This document shows positions 26,072-33,702 of a stretch of 64,000 nt of DNA, in pieces (position 1 is the stretch's first letter; every line of letters begins with the position of its first letter). Where the stretch lies: the NCBI GenBank assembly GCA_040901865.1, contig JBBDYD010000136.1:1-64000 (forward strand), in the 5' to 3' direction. Under the pieces are notes generated by a model. The model made no database searches, was not told the origin of the DNA, and saw only the letters and a program-made list of their open reading frames with translations. This DNA comes from JBBDYD01 sp040901865. Its GTDB lineage: Bacteria > Bacteroidota > Ignavibacteria > UBA10030. The position numbers and the translations under genes are program-made.

Positions 26072-27022
26072 ATGAAAGCGAAAGTATGGAGTGCGTTTGC
26101 GTTGCTGGGTCTGATCTGGGGATCGTCATTCCTTTGGATCAGAATTACCGTTCAGGATACGGGGCCGTTCACCCTGGTGGCGCTCCGGCTTCTGTTTGGT
26201 CTGGCCGGCATCGCCGGGATCGCCATCTGGAAAAAGCAGGCATTTCCCCGCGACCCCAAAACCATTCTGGCATTGGTGGTCATGGCAATCCTGAATATCG
26301 CACTTCCGTTCACGTTGATCTCATGGGGTGAAATCACCGTCGAATCCAGTCTCGCGTCCATTCTCAACGGAACGGTTCCGCTCTTCTCGATCGTCATCGC
26401 CCATTTTTGGCTTCATGACGAGAAGATCACGATTCCGCGAATCCTCGGTCTCATACTGGGGTTCTGCGGCGTTGTGATTCTGGTGGGACGGGACTTCGAT
26501 GTTGAGGCGCTCGGAGGGAGTTTCCTCGGGCAATTGGCGATCATCACCGCGTCTGTGAGCTATGCCGTTTCCGCTTCCTACGCGCGAAAAAACCTCAAGG
26601 GACAACCTCCCCTCATGCAGTCGATGGTCACACTGCTTGTGGCGGATCTTATCATCTGGGCATCCCTTCCGGTCGTCGGTGCCGTTGCACCATCGCTCAA
26701 TGCCCCCAACCATTTTCCCACTCTTACGATTACCTGGGTCGCAATTGCCTGGCTTGGCCTGCTCGGATCTTGTGTGGCATTTCTCCTCTTCTTTTACTTG
26801 CTGAACCACCTCGGCGCCACGCGGACAACGATGGTAACATACATTTTTCCGGTTGTCGGTTTAGTGCTTGGGATTGTGTTTTTGAACGAACCGATGGATT
26901 GGAGACTGGGGATCGGGTCGGCGCTCATCCTGAGCGGGATCGTGATCGTGAATCTGAATCCGGGTCTTTTCGTTCGTCGCCGGCAGCCGGTTGGTGCGGG
27001 GACCCCGGGGGATAAGTCCTAG
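26072..27022 (+). CDS. DMT-superfamily transporter with two EamA domains
   Basis: A 316-residue membrane protein of ten helices arranged as two EamA repeats (about 6-140 and 152-290). Typical features are LIWGSSFLWIRI at the start, ILNGTVPLFSIVIA in the first repeat and YIFPVVGLVLGIVFLNEP in the second. These proteins export or exchange amino acids and other metabolites; the substrate here is unknown. GAGGAATC upstream of the ATG is the likely ribosome-binding site. Confidence 0.9.
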   Translation: MKAKVWSAFALLGLIWGSSFLWIRITVQDTGPFTLVALRLLFGLAGIAGIAIWKKQAFPRDPKTILALVVMAILNIALPFTLISWGEITVESSLASILNGTVPLFSIVIAHFWLHDEKITIPRILGLILGFCGVVILVGRDFDVEALGGSFLGQLAIITASVSYAVSASYARKNLKGQPPLMQSMVTLLVADLIIWASLPVVGAVAPSLNAPNHFPTLTITWVAIAWLGLLGSCVAFLLFFYLLNHLGATRTTMVTYIFPVVGLVLGIVFLNEPMDWRLGIGSALILSGIVIVNLNPGLFVRRRQPVGAGTPGDKS

Positions 27023-27065
27023 ATCGAGGGGGCGTTATGAGCAGGAATACGTGCGAACACTTCCG

Positions 27066-28514
27066 TCACACCTGAACGTTCTTCCATCCCCCCCTCGTGA
27101 ACAACCATAAGGTAAACAACCCGACGGACGTCTCCGCAATAAAAATCGCCCAGAACACGCCGGTATAACCCATCTCAAGTGTTTTTGCCATGAAGTAAGA
27201 AAGCGGGATCTCGATAAGCCAGAAGAAGACAAGGTTGATCTTCGTCGGCGTAGAGGTGTCGCCGGCACCGTTAAAGGCCTGCACAGCAACCATCCACCAG
27301 CCGTACACAAAGTATGAATAAGAAACGATGACCAGCCACTTTCCGCCGATGGTAATGACTTCCGCGTCATCTGAAAAAAGGCCGACGAGAGATTCGCTGA
27401 AGTTGAAATACACGACCGCAACACAAACCAGAAAAAGCATATTCCAAAAACCCGTCACCCAGACGGAGCGCTCGGCCCGGTCGGGTTTTCCGGCGCCGAG
27501 GTTCTGACCGACAAGCGTGGCAACGGCGTTCGACATTCCCCAGGCCGGCATCATCGTGAACATCATGATGCGCAGCGCAATGGTCGCGCCGGCAACCGCC
27601 GCACTGCCAAACTCTGCAATAATGCGCATGACAAAGATCCATGAGGTCATGGCAACGATCATCTGTCCGATTCCCCCCAACGATGTTCGAAGGATGCGGC
27701 CAATGACGTTCCAATCCACCCTCAAATGAGCACGAACAGACCTCAGGTGTTTTCCGCCTCTAAATAACACCCAGAGTTGGGCCGCCACGCCCACACCTCT
27801 CCCCAGGTTCGTCGCAATGGCCGCTCCTTCGATCCCCATTTCCGGAAATGGTCCCCACCCGTAAATGAGAGCAGGATCGAGGATCAGATTCAGCCCGTTC
27901 GCGAGCCACAGGACGCGCATGGCGATCGCTGCGTCTCCCGCCCCCCGGAAGATCGCGTTGATGATAAAGAGCAGCATGACGACGACGTTCCCGCCCAGCA
28001 TCCATTGCATGTAAGGATACCCGTGTTCGAGGGTCCAGGCATCTGCTCCCATAATGGCGAGCAGATCACGGGCAAAGAAAATTCCGGCGAAGGCGAAGGG
28101 CACGGACACAAACATGGCAATAAGGATCGCCTGGACGGCTGAGATCCCGGCGTGGTCGTAGTCTTTTTCCCCGATCCTGCGCGCGACGACTGCGGTGACT
28201 GCCATGGCGAGACCCATCGCGACCGAGTACAACAGAAACAGGTATGTTTCAGTCAGCCCGACGGTGGCCACTGCCGATGCGCCGAGGGTTCCTACGAAAT
28301 AGATGTCCACGACCGCGAAGGTGGATTCCATGATCAGCTCGAGGATCATCGGAACGGCGAGAAGGAACACAGCCCTCCCCATGCCGATTTGTGTGTAATC
28401 GGCCTCGGTTCCCCGTATGGCATTCTTGAGATCCTGCCAAAGAGCCCTACCCCGGGATTGAACCGGGGCCGGGTGCTGTTCTGCTGTTTGTTCCTGAGGT
28501 TCCATGACGTTCAC
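27066..28514 (-). CDS. MATE-family efflux transporter
   Basis: A 482-residue membrane protein with 12 predicted helices and the MATE pattern: PMILELIMESTFAVVDIYF in the first helix, VGQNLGAGKPDRAERS in the middle and the matching second half. It uses an ion gradient to expel cationic compounds or other metabolites. It converges with the DMT gene (43-base gap, no clear terminator). The start is ATG 28514, with another in-frame ATG at 28505. Confidence 0.92.
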   Translation of the reverse strand: MNVMEPQEQTAEQHPAPVQSRGRALWQDLKNAIRGTEADYTQIGMGRAVFLLAVPMILELIMESTFAVVDIYFVGTLGASAVATVGLTETYLFLLYSVAMGLAMAVTAVVARRIGEKDYDHAGISAVQAILIAMFVSVPFAFAGIFFARDLLAIMGADAWTLEHGYPYMQWMLGGNVVVMLLFIINAIFRGAGDAAIAMRVLWLANGLNLILDPALIYGWGPFPEMGIEGAAIATNLGRGVGVAAQLWVLFRGGKHLRSVRAHLRVDWNVIGRILRTSLGGIGQMIVAMTSWIFVMRIIAEFGSAAVAGATIALRIMMFTMMPAWGMSNAVATLVGQNLGAGKPDRAERSVWVTGFWNMLFLVCVAVVYFNFSESLVGLFSDDAEVITIGGKWLVIVSYSYFVYGWWMVAVQAFNGAGDTSTPTKINLVFFWLIEIPLSYFMAKTLEMGYTGVFWAIFIAETSVGLFTLWLFTRGGWKNVQV

Positions 28515-28622
28515 TTCAAGATTCGAACTTCGGCGCTTATCGGGGAGTGACGAGGTTGTCAGGTTCCGGAAGCAGGAAGGTCGGCGTTGTAGATTTGTTA
28601 GTACACCAAATTTTGCGAAAAG

Positions 28623-29159
28623 TTACTTTTTGTTATACGCTTCTTTAAGGACGTTGAGGTCGATCTTCCGCATCTTTAGCATTGCTTCCATGACCCGTTT
28701 GGCTTTCAAGGGATCCTTGTCCGTCAACATCTGGTTCAGGACAACAGGTACCACCTGCCAGGAGAGGCCGTATTTGTCTTTCAACCAGCCGCACATGCTT
28801 TCTTCTCCGCCCACGGTGAGTTTCCCCCAGAAGTGATCCACCTCTTTTTCCGTCTTGCAGTTAATAACGAACGAAATGGCCTCCGTAAATTTGAATCGCG
28901 GTCCGCCGTTCAATGCCACGAATTCCTGCCCGTCGAGCCGGAACGTCGCGACCATTACCGATCCTTTCTGTCCCGGCCCTGCTTCTCCATAGCGTGCGAT
29001 GCTGCCGACCTTTGTTCCTTCTGAACCCCAAATGGATGAAAACACAGAGGTATAAAATGTCGCAGCCTCTTCGGCCTGGTTGTCGAACCACAGGAACGGC
29101 GTGATTCGCCCCCGCACCCTGCTTTTTGGACTCATTTTTGCCGCCTTTTTCCTTCCCAT
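28623..29159 (-). CDS. VOC-family protein (PhnB/glyoxalase-like)
   Basis: A 178-residue protein; the PhnB-like domain starts near residue 17 (ITPFLWFDNQAEEAATFYTS). GSVMVATFRLDGQEFVALNG and DKYGLSWQVVP are hallmarks of this group, often mis-named 3-demethylubiquinone methyltransferase. The basic N-terminal tail is unusual; a start at the second Met (residue 9) would remove half of it. VOC genes of this type commonly accompany ECF42/YCII clusters, which is the setting here. Confidence 0.85.
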   Translation of the reverse strand: MGRKKAAKMSPKSRVRGRITPFLWFDNQAEEAATFYTSVFSSIWGSEGTKVGSIARYGEAGPGQKGSVMVATFRLDGQEFVALNGGPRFKFTEAISFVINCKTEKEVDHFWGKLTVGGEESMCGWLKDKYGLSWQVVPVVLNQMLTDKDPLKAKRVMEAMLKMRKIDLNVLKEAYNKK

Positions 29160-29409
29160 GAGTTTCTCCTTGATTTACACTCCGAAAAAGAAATAACCAA
29201 CGCCGAACGCCCAACTCCCAATGTCGAATTTGGTTTCCTGTCTTTCTCCGTTGGACATTCTAAATTGAACGTTCGCCCGCCCCTTTCGAGCATTAATTGG
29301 GCCGGGGACATTGGACATTTTTTTTACTCTCCGAAAAAGAAATAACCAACGCCGAACTCCCAATGTCGAATTTGCTTTTCTGCCTTTCTCCGTTGGACAT
29401 TCTAAATTG

Positions 29410-29456
29410 CCCGCCCAACCGAACGTGAATGAAACTCATGCGGTCGTTTGGGCGGG
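29410..29456. repeat. Palindromic element inside the 189-bp repeat (copy 1)
   Basis: CCCGCCCAA at 29410-29418 pairs with TTGGGCGGG at 29448-29456, and flanking bases nearly extend the stem. The segment is absent from the partial copy upstream (around 29260), where the two sides are joined, so it behaves like an inserted hairpin element of about 50 bases. Confidence 0.65.
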
Positions 29457-29598
29457 GACGTTCGCCCGCCCCTTTCGAGCATTAATTGGGCCGGGGACAT
29501 TGGACATTTTTTTTACTCTCCGAAAAAGAAATAACCAACGCCGAACTCCCAATGTCGAATTTGCTTTTCTGCCTTTCTCCGTTGGACATTCTAAATTG

Positions 29599-29645
29599 CC
29601 CGCCCAACCGAACGTGAATGAAACTCATGCGGTCGTTTGGGCGGG
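29599..29645. repeat. Palindromic element inside the 189-bp repeat (copy 2)
   Basis: Second copy of the 47-base hairpin, exactly 189 bases after the first and apparently identical to it. Confidence 0.65.
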
Positions 29646-29811
29646 GACGTTCGCCCGCCCCTTTCGAGCATTAATTGGGCCGGGGACATTGGACATTCTC
29701 TTTTTGTCTCAGAAAAAGAAATATCGAACGCCGAACGTCCAACTCCCAATGTCCAATTTGATTTTCTGCTTCCTGTACGGTCCAAATTGGACATTCGACA
29801 TTGGACGTTCG

Positions 29812-29911
29812 NNNNNNNNNNNNNNNNNNNNNNNNNNNNNNNNNNNNNNNNNNNNNNNNNNNNNNNNNNNNNNNNNNNNNNNNNNNNNNNNNNNNNNNNN
29901 NNNNNNNNNNN
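29812..29911. other. Assembly gap (100 N)
   Basis: Exactly 100 N inside the tandem-repeat block; repeats of this kind break short-read assembly, so the true number of units is unknown. Confidence 0.98.
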
Positions 29912-30001
29912 GATATTGGATATTGCTGTCATCCGGTAAAAAGAAATATCCAACGCCGAACGTCCAACACCCAATTTCAAATGAAAAAGTGTGGACAAAT
30001 C

Positions 30002-30373
30002 CTACCCGTACCTCTTATCTTCCCTCAGCCCCTCATCCACCGGACGCACCTCGATACTCCCGAACCGCGCCGACGGCCACTTGGAGGCGATGCTGATGGC
30101 CTCGTTGAGATCCCGTGCATTGATCAGGAAGAATCCGCCCAGCGTTTCTTTTGTCTCCGCAAACGGACCGTCCGTAATCGAAAGTTTGCCGCTGCGCACC
30201 CGAACCGTGCTGGCTGTTCGGACGCTTTGCAGCGGCTCGGCAGAAATGAGATGACCTTTTTTTTGGAGGTCAGCCACGTAATCCAGAGTTTCCTTTCGAA
30301 GGACTTCCCAATCGGATTTGGACAAAGCATTCAATATGCTTTCTTCCTCGAAAGCCATACAAAGGTATTTCAT
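30002..30373 (-). CDS. YCII-related (DGPF) protein 1
   Basis: A 123-residue YciI-like protein with the DGPF motif at residues 68-71 within SITDGPFAETKE. The fold is a small ferredoxin-like dimer; the biochemical role of DGPF proteins is not established. It is the last gene of a block of three (YCII, DUF1801, YCII) and lies 54 bases after the DUF1801 gene, with GGAGAA before its ATG. Confidence 0.92.
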   Translation of the reverse strand: MKYLCMAFEEESILNALSKSDWEVLRKETLDYVADLQKKGHLISAEPLQSVRTASTVRVRSGKLSITDGPFAETKETLGGFFLINARDLNEAISIASKWPSARFGSIEVRPVDEGLREDKRYG

Positions 30374-30427
30374 TTGTTCTCCTTTGATTCAAAAACCGAA
30401 AAACGGCCGGGGCGTCGATGCGTTGAT

Positions 30428-30814
30428 CTACCGCGCCCGCTTTTTCATCCGTACTTCGTTTTCGGACAATCTTGCTTTGACGATTTTTTTGATGAGCGTA
30501 TCTGGCAGGGGCCTGTCGGGGGTAAACCGGATGGTCGATCCGGAAACATCGAACTTCTTAAACTCCTCTTTGAATTGCGCCTGCAGTTTCCGTGTTGCCG
30601 GGAAAATACTGCAGTGGTTCGTGAAGGCCGCAAACGCGATCAGCATTCCATTCTGCTTATAAGTCGGAATCTGGTAACTGATGACCTCTGTCGCTTTTGG
30701 TGCTGCCGCCCGGATGCTTTTGCGGAGGTTCTTGAGGGCAGATCGGGCCTCTTTCGGGACGCCGGCAAGGTACTCGTCGACGGTTGCAGGAACGTTTCTC
30801 GAGCTCTGTTTCAT
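30428..30814 (-). CDS. DUF1801 family protein (YdhG-like)
   Basis: A 128-residue protein of the DUF1801 family (sometimes annotated as iron chaperone, Fra/YdhG-like). Typical features are VDEYLAGVPKEARSALKNLR at the start and EVISYQIPTYKQNGMLIAFAA, then SIFP and IRFTPDRPLPDTLIKKIV. Its ATG overlaps the stop of the preceding YCII gene (ATGA), so they are translationally coupled. Function is uncertain. Confidence 0.9.
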   Translation of the reverse strand: MKQSSRNVPATVDEYLAGVPKEARSALKNLRKSIRAAAPKATEVISYQIPTYKQNGMLIAFAAFTNHCSIFPATRKLQAQFKEEFKKFDVSGSTIRFTPDRPLPDTLIKKIVKARLSENEVRMKKRAR

Positions 30815-31206
30815 CTTTGCGGTTCTCCTTCAGCGATGTGTTTCGAGAGCTCATTGATCTGTTCATCTGCAGGCCGGATCTCCCAGCTTCCGCCCATTTT
30901 CACGGAGGGATGATTTGACATGAGGCGGATGGCCTGGTCGAGATTCTCTGCCTCGAGGATCATGATTCCGCCCAATTGCTCTTTGGTCTCTGCAAACGGG
31001 CCGTCGGTGATGGAGACTTTGCCGTTCCGATACCGGATCGTGGTGGCGGTTTTGGAGTTCTGGAGTGCCTCACCGCCTACCATATGCCCGTTCTTGCGCA
31101 GTTCGACATCGTAAACGAGGCACTTCTCGATAAAAGCCTTCTGGTCGGTTTCCGACATTCCATCCCACATTCCTTCTTCAATAAATCCAAGACAGATGTA
31201 TTTCAT
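30811..31206 (-). CDS. YCII-related (DGPF) protein 2
   Basis: A 131-residue YciI-like protein with DGPF at 68-71 (SITDGPFAETKEQLGG). It is clearly paralogous to the protein at 30002 (MKYICLGF versus MKYLCMAF, same motif position). ATG 31206 is chosen over a longer in-frame start because it gives the family's usual N-terminus. First gene of its block; the 158 bases upstream hold part of the dispersed repeat also found at 29272. Confidence 0.92.
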   Translation of the reverse strand: MKYICLGFIEEGMWDGMSETDQKAFIEKCLVYDVELRKNGHMVGGEALQNSKTATTIRYRNGKVSITDGPFAETKEQLGGIMILEAENLDQAIRLMSNHPSVKMGGSWEIRPADEQINELSKHIAEGEPQR

Positions 31207-31230
31207 GAGGGTCCTTTGCTTCGTCATTCG

Positions 31231-31280
31231 AAATTCGCCCGCCCCTTCCATGCTTTATTTGGGCCGGGGATATTCGACAT
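31231..31280. repeat. Dispersed copy of part of the 189-bp repeat
   Basis: The bases here match the ATTCGCCCGCCCCTT and GGGCCGGGGA-ATT words of the 29272 repeat, in the same order and spacing, with a few changes. It shows that the repeat family is not limited to the tandem block. Confidence 0.6.
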
Positions 31281-31364
31281 TTCTTCTTCGTACTAGCCGA
31301 AGTGGTGCAGTTGTTGTTCGGTCTCCATCCACTCTGATGAAACAATTATTGTTCCCATTTCTTC

Positions 31365-31967
31365 TTAAGCTCCAATAGTACCCGTCTTGACTTTTCCAGC
31401 CCGCTTGTAATTGGCAAAAATCACACCATTTGGCGTAACCAAACTGTTTATTAATGTAAAGGCCGCAGGAATGGTACCCTCACCAAACAAACGCTTGCCC
31501 GCACCGAGCGTAACTGGGAACGTTTTGAGCCACAGTTCATCGACCAGATCATGTTTGAGTAGTGTCTGAATCAAGTTACCACTGCCGTGAACTTGAATAT
31601 CAGAACCTTCTGAATTCTTGAGCTTTTTGATGTCATCGACGCTTTTAAGAAAAACTGAGTTTTGCCAATCTGACTTGTCCATAGTATTACTCATGACATA
31701 TTTGGTGACATCATTGACACCCGGCCAATAGTCTGCATGTTCAGGCCAGTAGGCAGCAAAAATCTCGAATGTTTTCCTGCCCAAAAGAAGATCTGCAGAC
31801 TTCATTTGTTTTTCCATGATCTCACCAGCCGCTTTGTCAGCTTCGGCAAAATACGGCGCAGTCCAGCCACCATATTTAAAGCCACCTGACGTATCTTCGT
31901 CGGGTCCACCAGGTGCCTGCATGACCCCGTCTAATGTAATAAATGATAAAACGATTATGTTTCTCAT
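31365..31967 (-). CDS. RibD-like dihydrofolate-reductase-fold protein 1
   Basis: A 200-residue protein of the bifunctional deaminase-reductase C-terminal (RibD_C) family. Visible motifs are LSFITLDGVMQAPGG, LLLGRKTFEIF and a GSGNLIQTLLKHDLVDELWL segment. It probably binds NADPH and reduces a small molecule, but this group is not true folate reductase. Stand-alone members are typical companions of YCII/ECF42 clusters. Its ATG overlaps the stop of the small membrane protein gene (ATGA). Confidence 0.9.
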   Translation of the reverse strand: MRNIIVLSFITLDGVMQAPGGPDEDTSGGFKYGGWTAPYFAEADKAAGEIMEKQMKSADLLLGRKTFEIFAAYWPEHADYWPGVNDVTKYVMSNTMDKSDWQNSVFLKSVDDIKKLKNSEGSDIQVHGSGNLIQTLLKHDLVDELWLKTFPVTLGAGKRLFGEGTIPAAFTLINSLVTPNGVIFANYKRAGKVKTGTIGA

Positions 31968-32377
31968 ATTATTTCACTTCCTCTTAATTGGACGTTTCTC
32001 TTTACTCTCATCCAACCTCCAAGCCAAGTGCACGGCAGTGCCGTGACGGCGAGGAGGATCGGGTACCAATGATGCGGCGTCAGTTCCCAGCTGAAGATGA
32101 CGCCGGCAGTGCCTGCGACAGTGCCGACGATCCCGAGGATCACTGCATAACGCATCGGCCGGTCAGGGGCAAGCCACGCGGTGACATATCCTCCGGCAAC
32201 GGTGTACATACAACGATAGACCAGCGCCCAAAAAAGCATGAACCCCGTGTAGGCGGCCGGATCCGTCTGCGGCGGAAAGATCCCGGCCGAGTCAAGAATG
32301 AAATCCGTCACGACCGACAAAACGACGACCGTGACAAACCCGGCCAGAACAGCTCCAACGCTCTTCAAAGTATGCAT
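31964..32377 (-). CDS. Small four-helix membrane protein
   Basis: A 137-residue membrane protein with about four hydrophobic helices (VGAVLAGFVTVVVLSVVTDF first; then GFMLFWALVYRCMYTVAGGY, ILGIVGTVAGTAGVIF and a last helix). The start at 32377 is preceded by GGAGAGAA. I do not recognise a functional family. It sits between the two RibD-like genes, 51 bases after the second, so it probably belongs to the same operon. Confidence 0.75.
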   Translation of the reverse strand: MHTLKSVGAVLAGFVTVVVLSVVTDFILDSAGIFPPQTDPAAYTGFMLFWALVYRCMYTVAGGYVTAWLAPDRPMRYAVILGIVGTVAGTAGVIFSWELTPHHWYPILLAVTALPCTWLGGWMRVKRNVQLRGSEII

Positions 32378-32428
32378 TTTATTCTCTCCTGCTGATCGTG
32401 ACATTGGATTGTGAAACGTCCAAGGGGT

Positions 32429-32998
32429 TCATGATGATCTTTTGTAATTCAGACAAACAACACCTGAAGGGAAAGTATGGCTTGAGATCAAGGTTACGTG
32501 TGATACTTCGTTGATGTTCCTGAACAACGGAATTCCCCTTCCCAGTAGTATCGGATTGACAAACAGCCAGTACTCGTCGATCAGGTCCAGTTGCATCAGT
32601 GAATGTGCCGCACCGGGACTGCCAAACATAATGATGTCTTTCCCTTTGCGGTTTTTCAGATCATTGATCTTCTTCAAAAGGTCATTATGGATGATGGTTG
32701 TTCGGGGCAAACTCCGTCCCTGCAGTGACTTCGACAAGACAACTTTGTCAACATTGTTGTACCAACGCGAATGCTCAACGTCATGCCGGGTGGCATTTGG
32801 TTGATCCGCGGCTGTTGGCCAGTATCCCTCCATCATTTCATAGGTGACGCGGCCGTAAAGTGCCGTATCAGCCGCATTCGTTCGCCGGCCGGCAAAATCA
32901 AAGATCTCTTCCTCGACATGAATCCAATCCATTTCGCCATTTGGTCCCGCCACAAAACCGTCGAGCGACGCGTGCATGAACAAAACAAGTTTTCTCAT
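32429..32998 (-). CDS. RibD-like dihydrofolate-reductase-fold protein 2
   Basis: A 189-residue RibD_C family protein: starts VLFMHASLDGFVAGPNGEMD, then ALYGRVTYEMMEGYWP, IMFGSPGAAHSLMQLDLIDEY and a closing strand. It is distinct from the paralogue at 31365. It lies 50 bases after the YCII gene at 33049 and shares its direction, so it is probably in the operon led by the candidate ECF42 promoter. Confidence 0.9.
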   Translation of the reverse strand: MRKLVLFMHASLDGFVAGPNGEMDWIHVEEEIFDFAGRRTNAADTALYGRVTYEMMEGYWPTAADQPNATRHDVEHSRWYNNVDKVVLSKSLQGRSLPRTTIIHNDLLKKINDLKNRKGKDIIMFGSPGAAHSLMQLDLIDEYWLFVNPILLGRGIPLFRNINEVSHVTLISSHTFPSGVVCLNYKRSS

Positions 32999-33048
32999 TT
33001 TTTTATCTCCTGACCTGCCGAAGAAATGCCCCTAAAGAGGCACCGTGC

Positions 33049-33465
33049 TTAGCTGATCTTCCGGGATTCAAGAGTGTGGAATCGATCTATCGATTCACTT
33101 TTGCCGAAATCCTCGAGTTCGAACAGTTGCCGGACTTCGATCTCGCAATCTCTTCCGTCACCGACAGGGTTGGGGAACCGCTTCGACCAATCCAGCGCTT
33201 CCTGCTTCGAATTCACTTTGATGATGGTGTAGCCGGCGATGAGTTCTTTTATCTCTGTGAAAGGGCCATCCGTGACAACCCGTTTGGTTCCGGAGTACTT
33301 GATTCGCCAACCCTTGGAACTTGCCTGAAGACCCGAGGCGTCGACGAGGACGCCGGCTTTTGCCAATTCTTCGTGGTAGGCGGCCATTTCTGCGAAGCGT
33401 TTCTCCTCGGGCATGGCACCCGCTTCTGAATCTTCCGAGGCTTTCACGACGATCATGAATCGCAT
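33049..33465 (-). CDS. YCII-related (DGPF) protein 3
   Basis: A 138-residue YciI-like protein with DGPF at residues 66-69 (VVTDGPFTEIKE). It starts MRFMIVVKASEDSEAG, the subgroup that most often neighbours ECF42 sigma genes. An AGGAG site lies about 10 bases before the ATG. It is the first gene after the sigma factor and is led by the candidate ECF42 promoter at 33532-33558. Confidence 0.93.
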   Translation of the reverse strand: MRFMIVVKASEDSEAGAMPEEKRFAEMAAYHEELAKAGVLVDASGLQASSKGWRIKYSGTKRVVTDGPFTEIKELIAGYTIIKVNSKQEALDWSKRFPNPVGDGRDCEIEVRQLFELEDFGKSESIDRFHTLESRKIS

Positions 33466-33480
33466 AGGATCATCTCCTGA

Positions 33481-33508
33481 CTGTTTACTGTTCTCTGTTT
33501 ACTGTTCC
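33481..33508. repeat. 7-base-period repeat in the leader of the ECF42 operon
   Basis: Four heptamers, CTGTTTA, CTGTTCT, CTGTTTA, CTGTTCC, stand between the candidate promoter and the start of the YCII gene, so they would be transcribed in its 5' leader. Confidence 0.7.
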
Positions 33509-33531
33509 TCATGAATCTCATGTGCTAAGTT

Positions 33532-33558
33532 GTCGTTCGCAGGCCGTCAAAATCGACA
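33532..33558 (-). promoter_or_regulatory. Candidate ECF42-type promoter
   Basis: On the minus strand TGTCGA (33558-33553) is followed, after exactly 17 bases, by CGAC (33535-33532). A TGTCGA -35 and a CG-A/T-C -10 are the published preference of ECF42 sigma factors as I recall it. The site faces the YCII-led operon, with its start codon about 65 bases downstream, and lies next to an ECF42 sigma gene. Only one such site was noticed in the cluster by eye. Confidence 0.6.
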
Positions 33559-33702
33559 GCCCAAAGCCTCATTATTTTGTTGATGAAAATCACGAAATTG
33601 GATCAAAACAGGAGAATTCATGGTTTTTTGAAAGGACAATCGATCTAACAAAAGAAAGATGTGAAACCAGGTTGGTGATAGGCTGAGTTCAGACGGAGGG
33701 AT

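Larger units (their letters stand above)
29190..30001. repeat. Heptad-periodic repeat block with 189-bp tandem units and a gap
   Basis: This region has no credible gene. Two 189-base units (29272-29460 and 29461-29649) appear identical by eye, with a partial third (29650 to about 29697) and a shorter diverged copy before them (about 29190-29271). Much of the sequence runs in 7-base steps (for example ATTGGAC, ATTCGAC, ATTGGAC; CGAACGC-type words), and 189 equals 27 heptads. Because 189 is also 63 codons, a long open frame arises by chance. The block contains the 100-N gap at 29812-29911. Confidence 0.9.

Noticed and set aside
29272..29697. The tandem units considered as a CRISPR array
   Set aside because: Units are 189 bases and identical throughout, with no short repeats separated by unique spacers and no cas genes nearby.
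29311..30096. A 261-codon open frame on the plus strand across the repeats
   Set aside because: It exists because the 189-base unit is a multiple of three, and it crosses 100 undetermined bases. Its translation is merely the repeat read as codons, with no start signal or domain.
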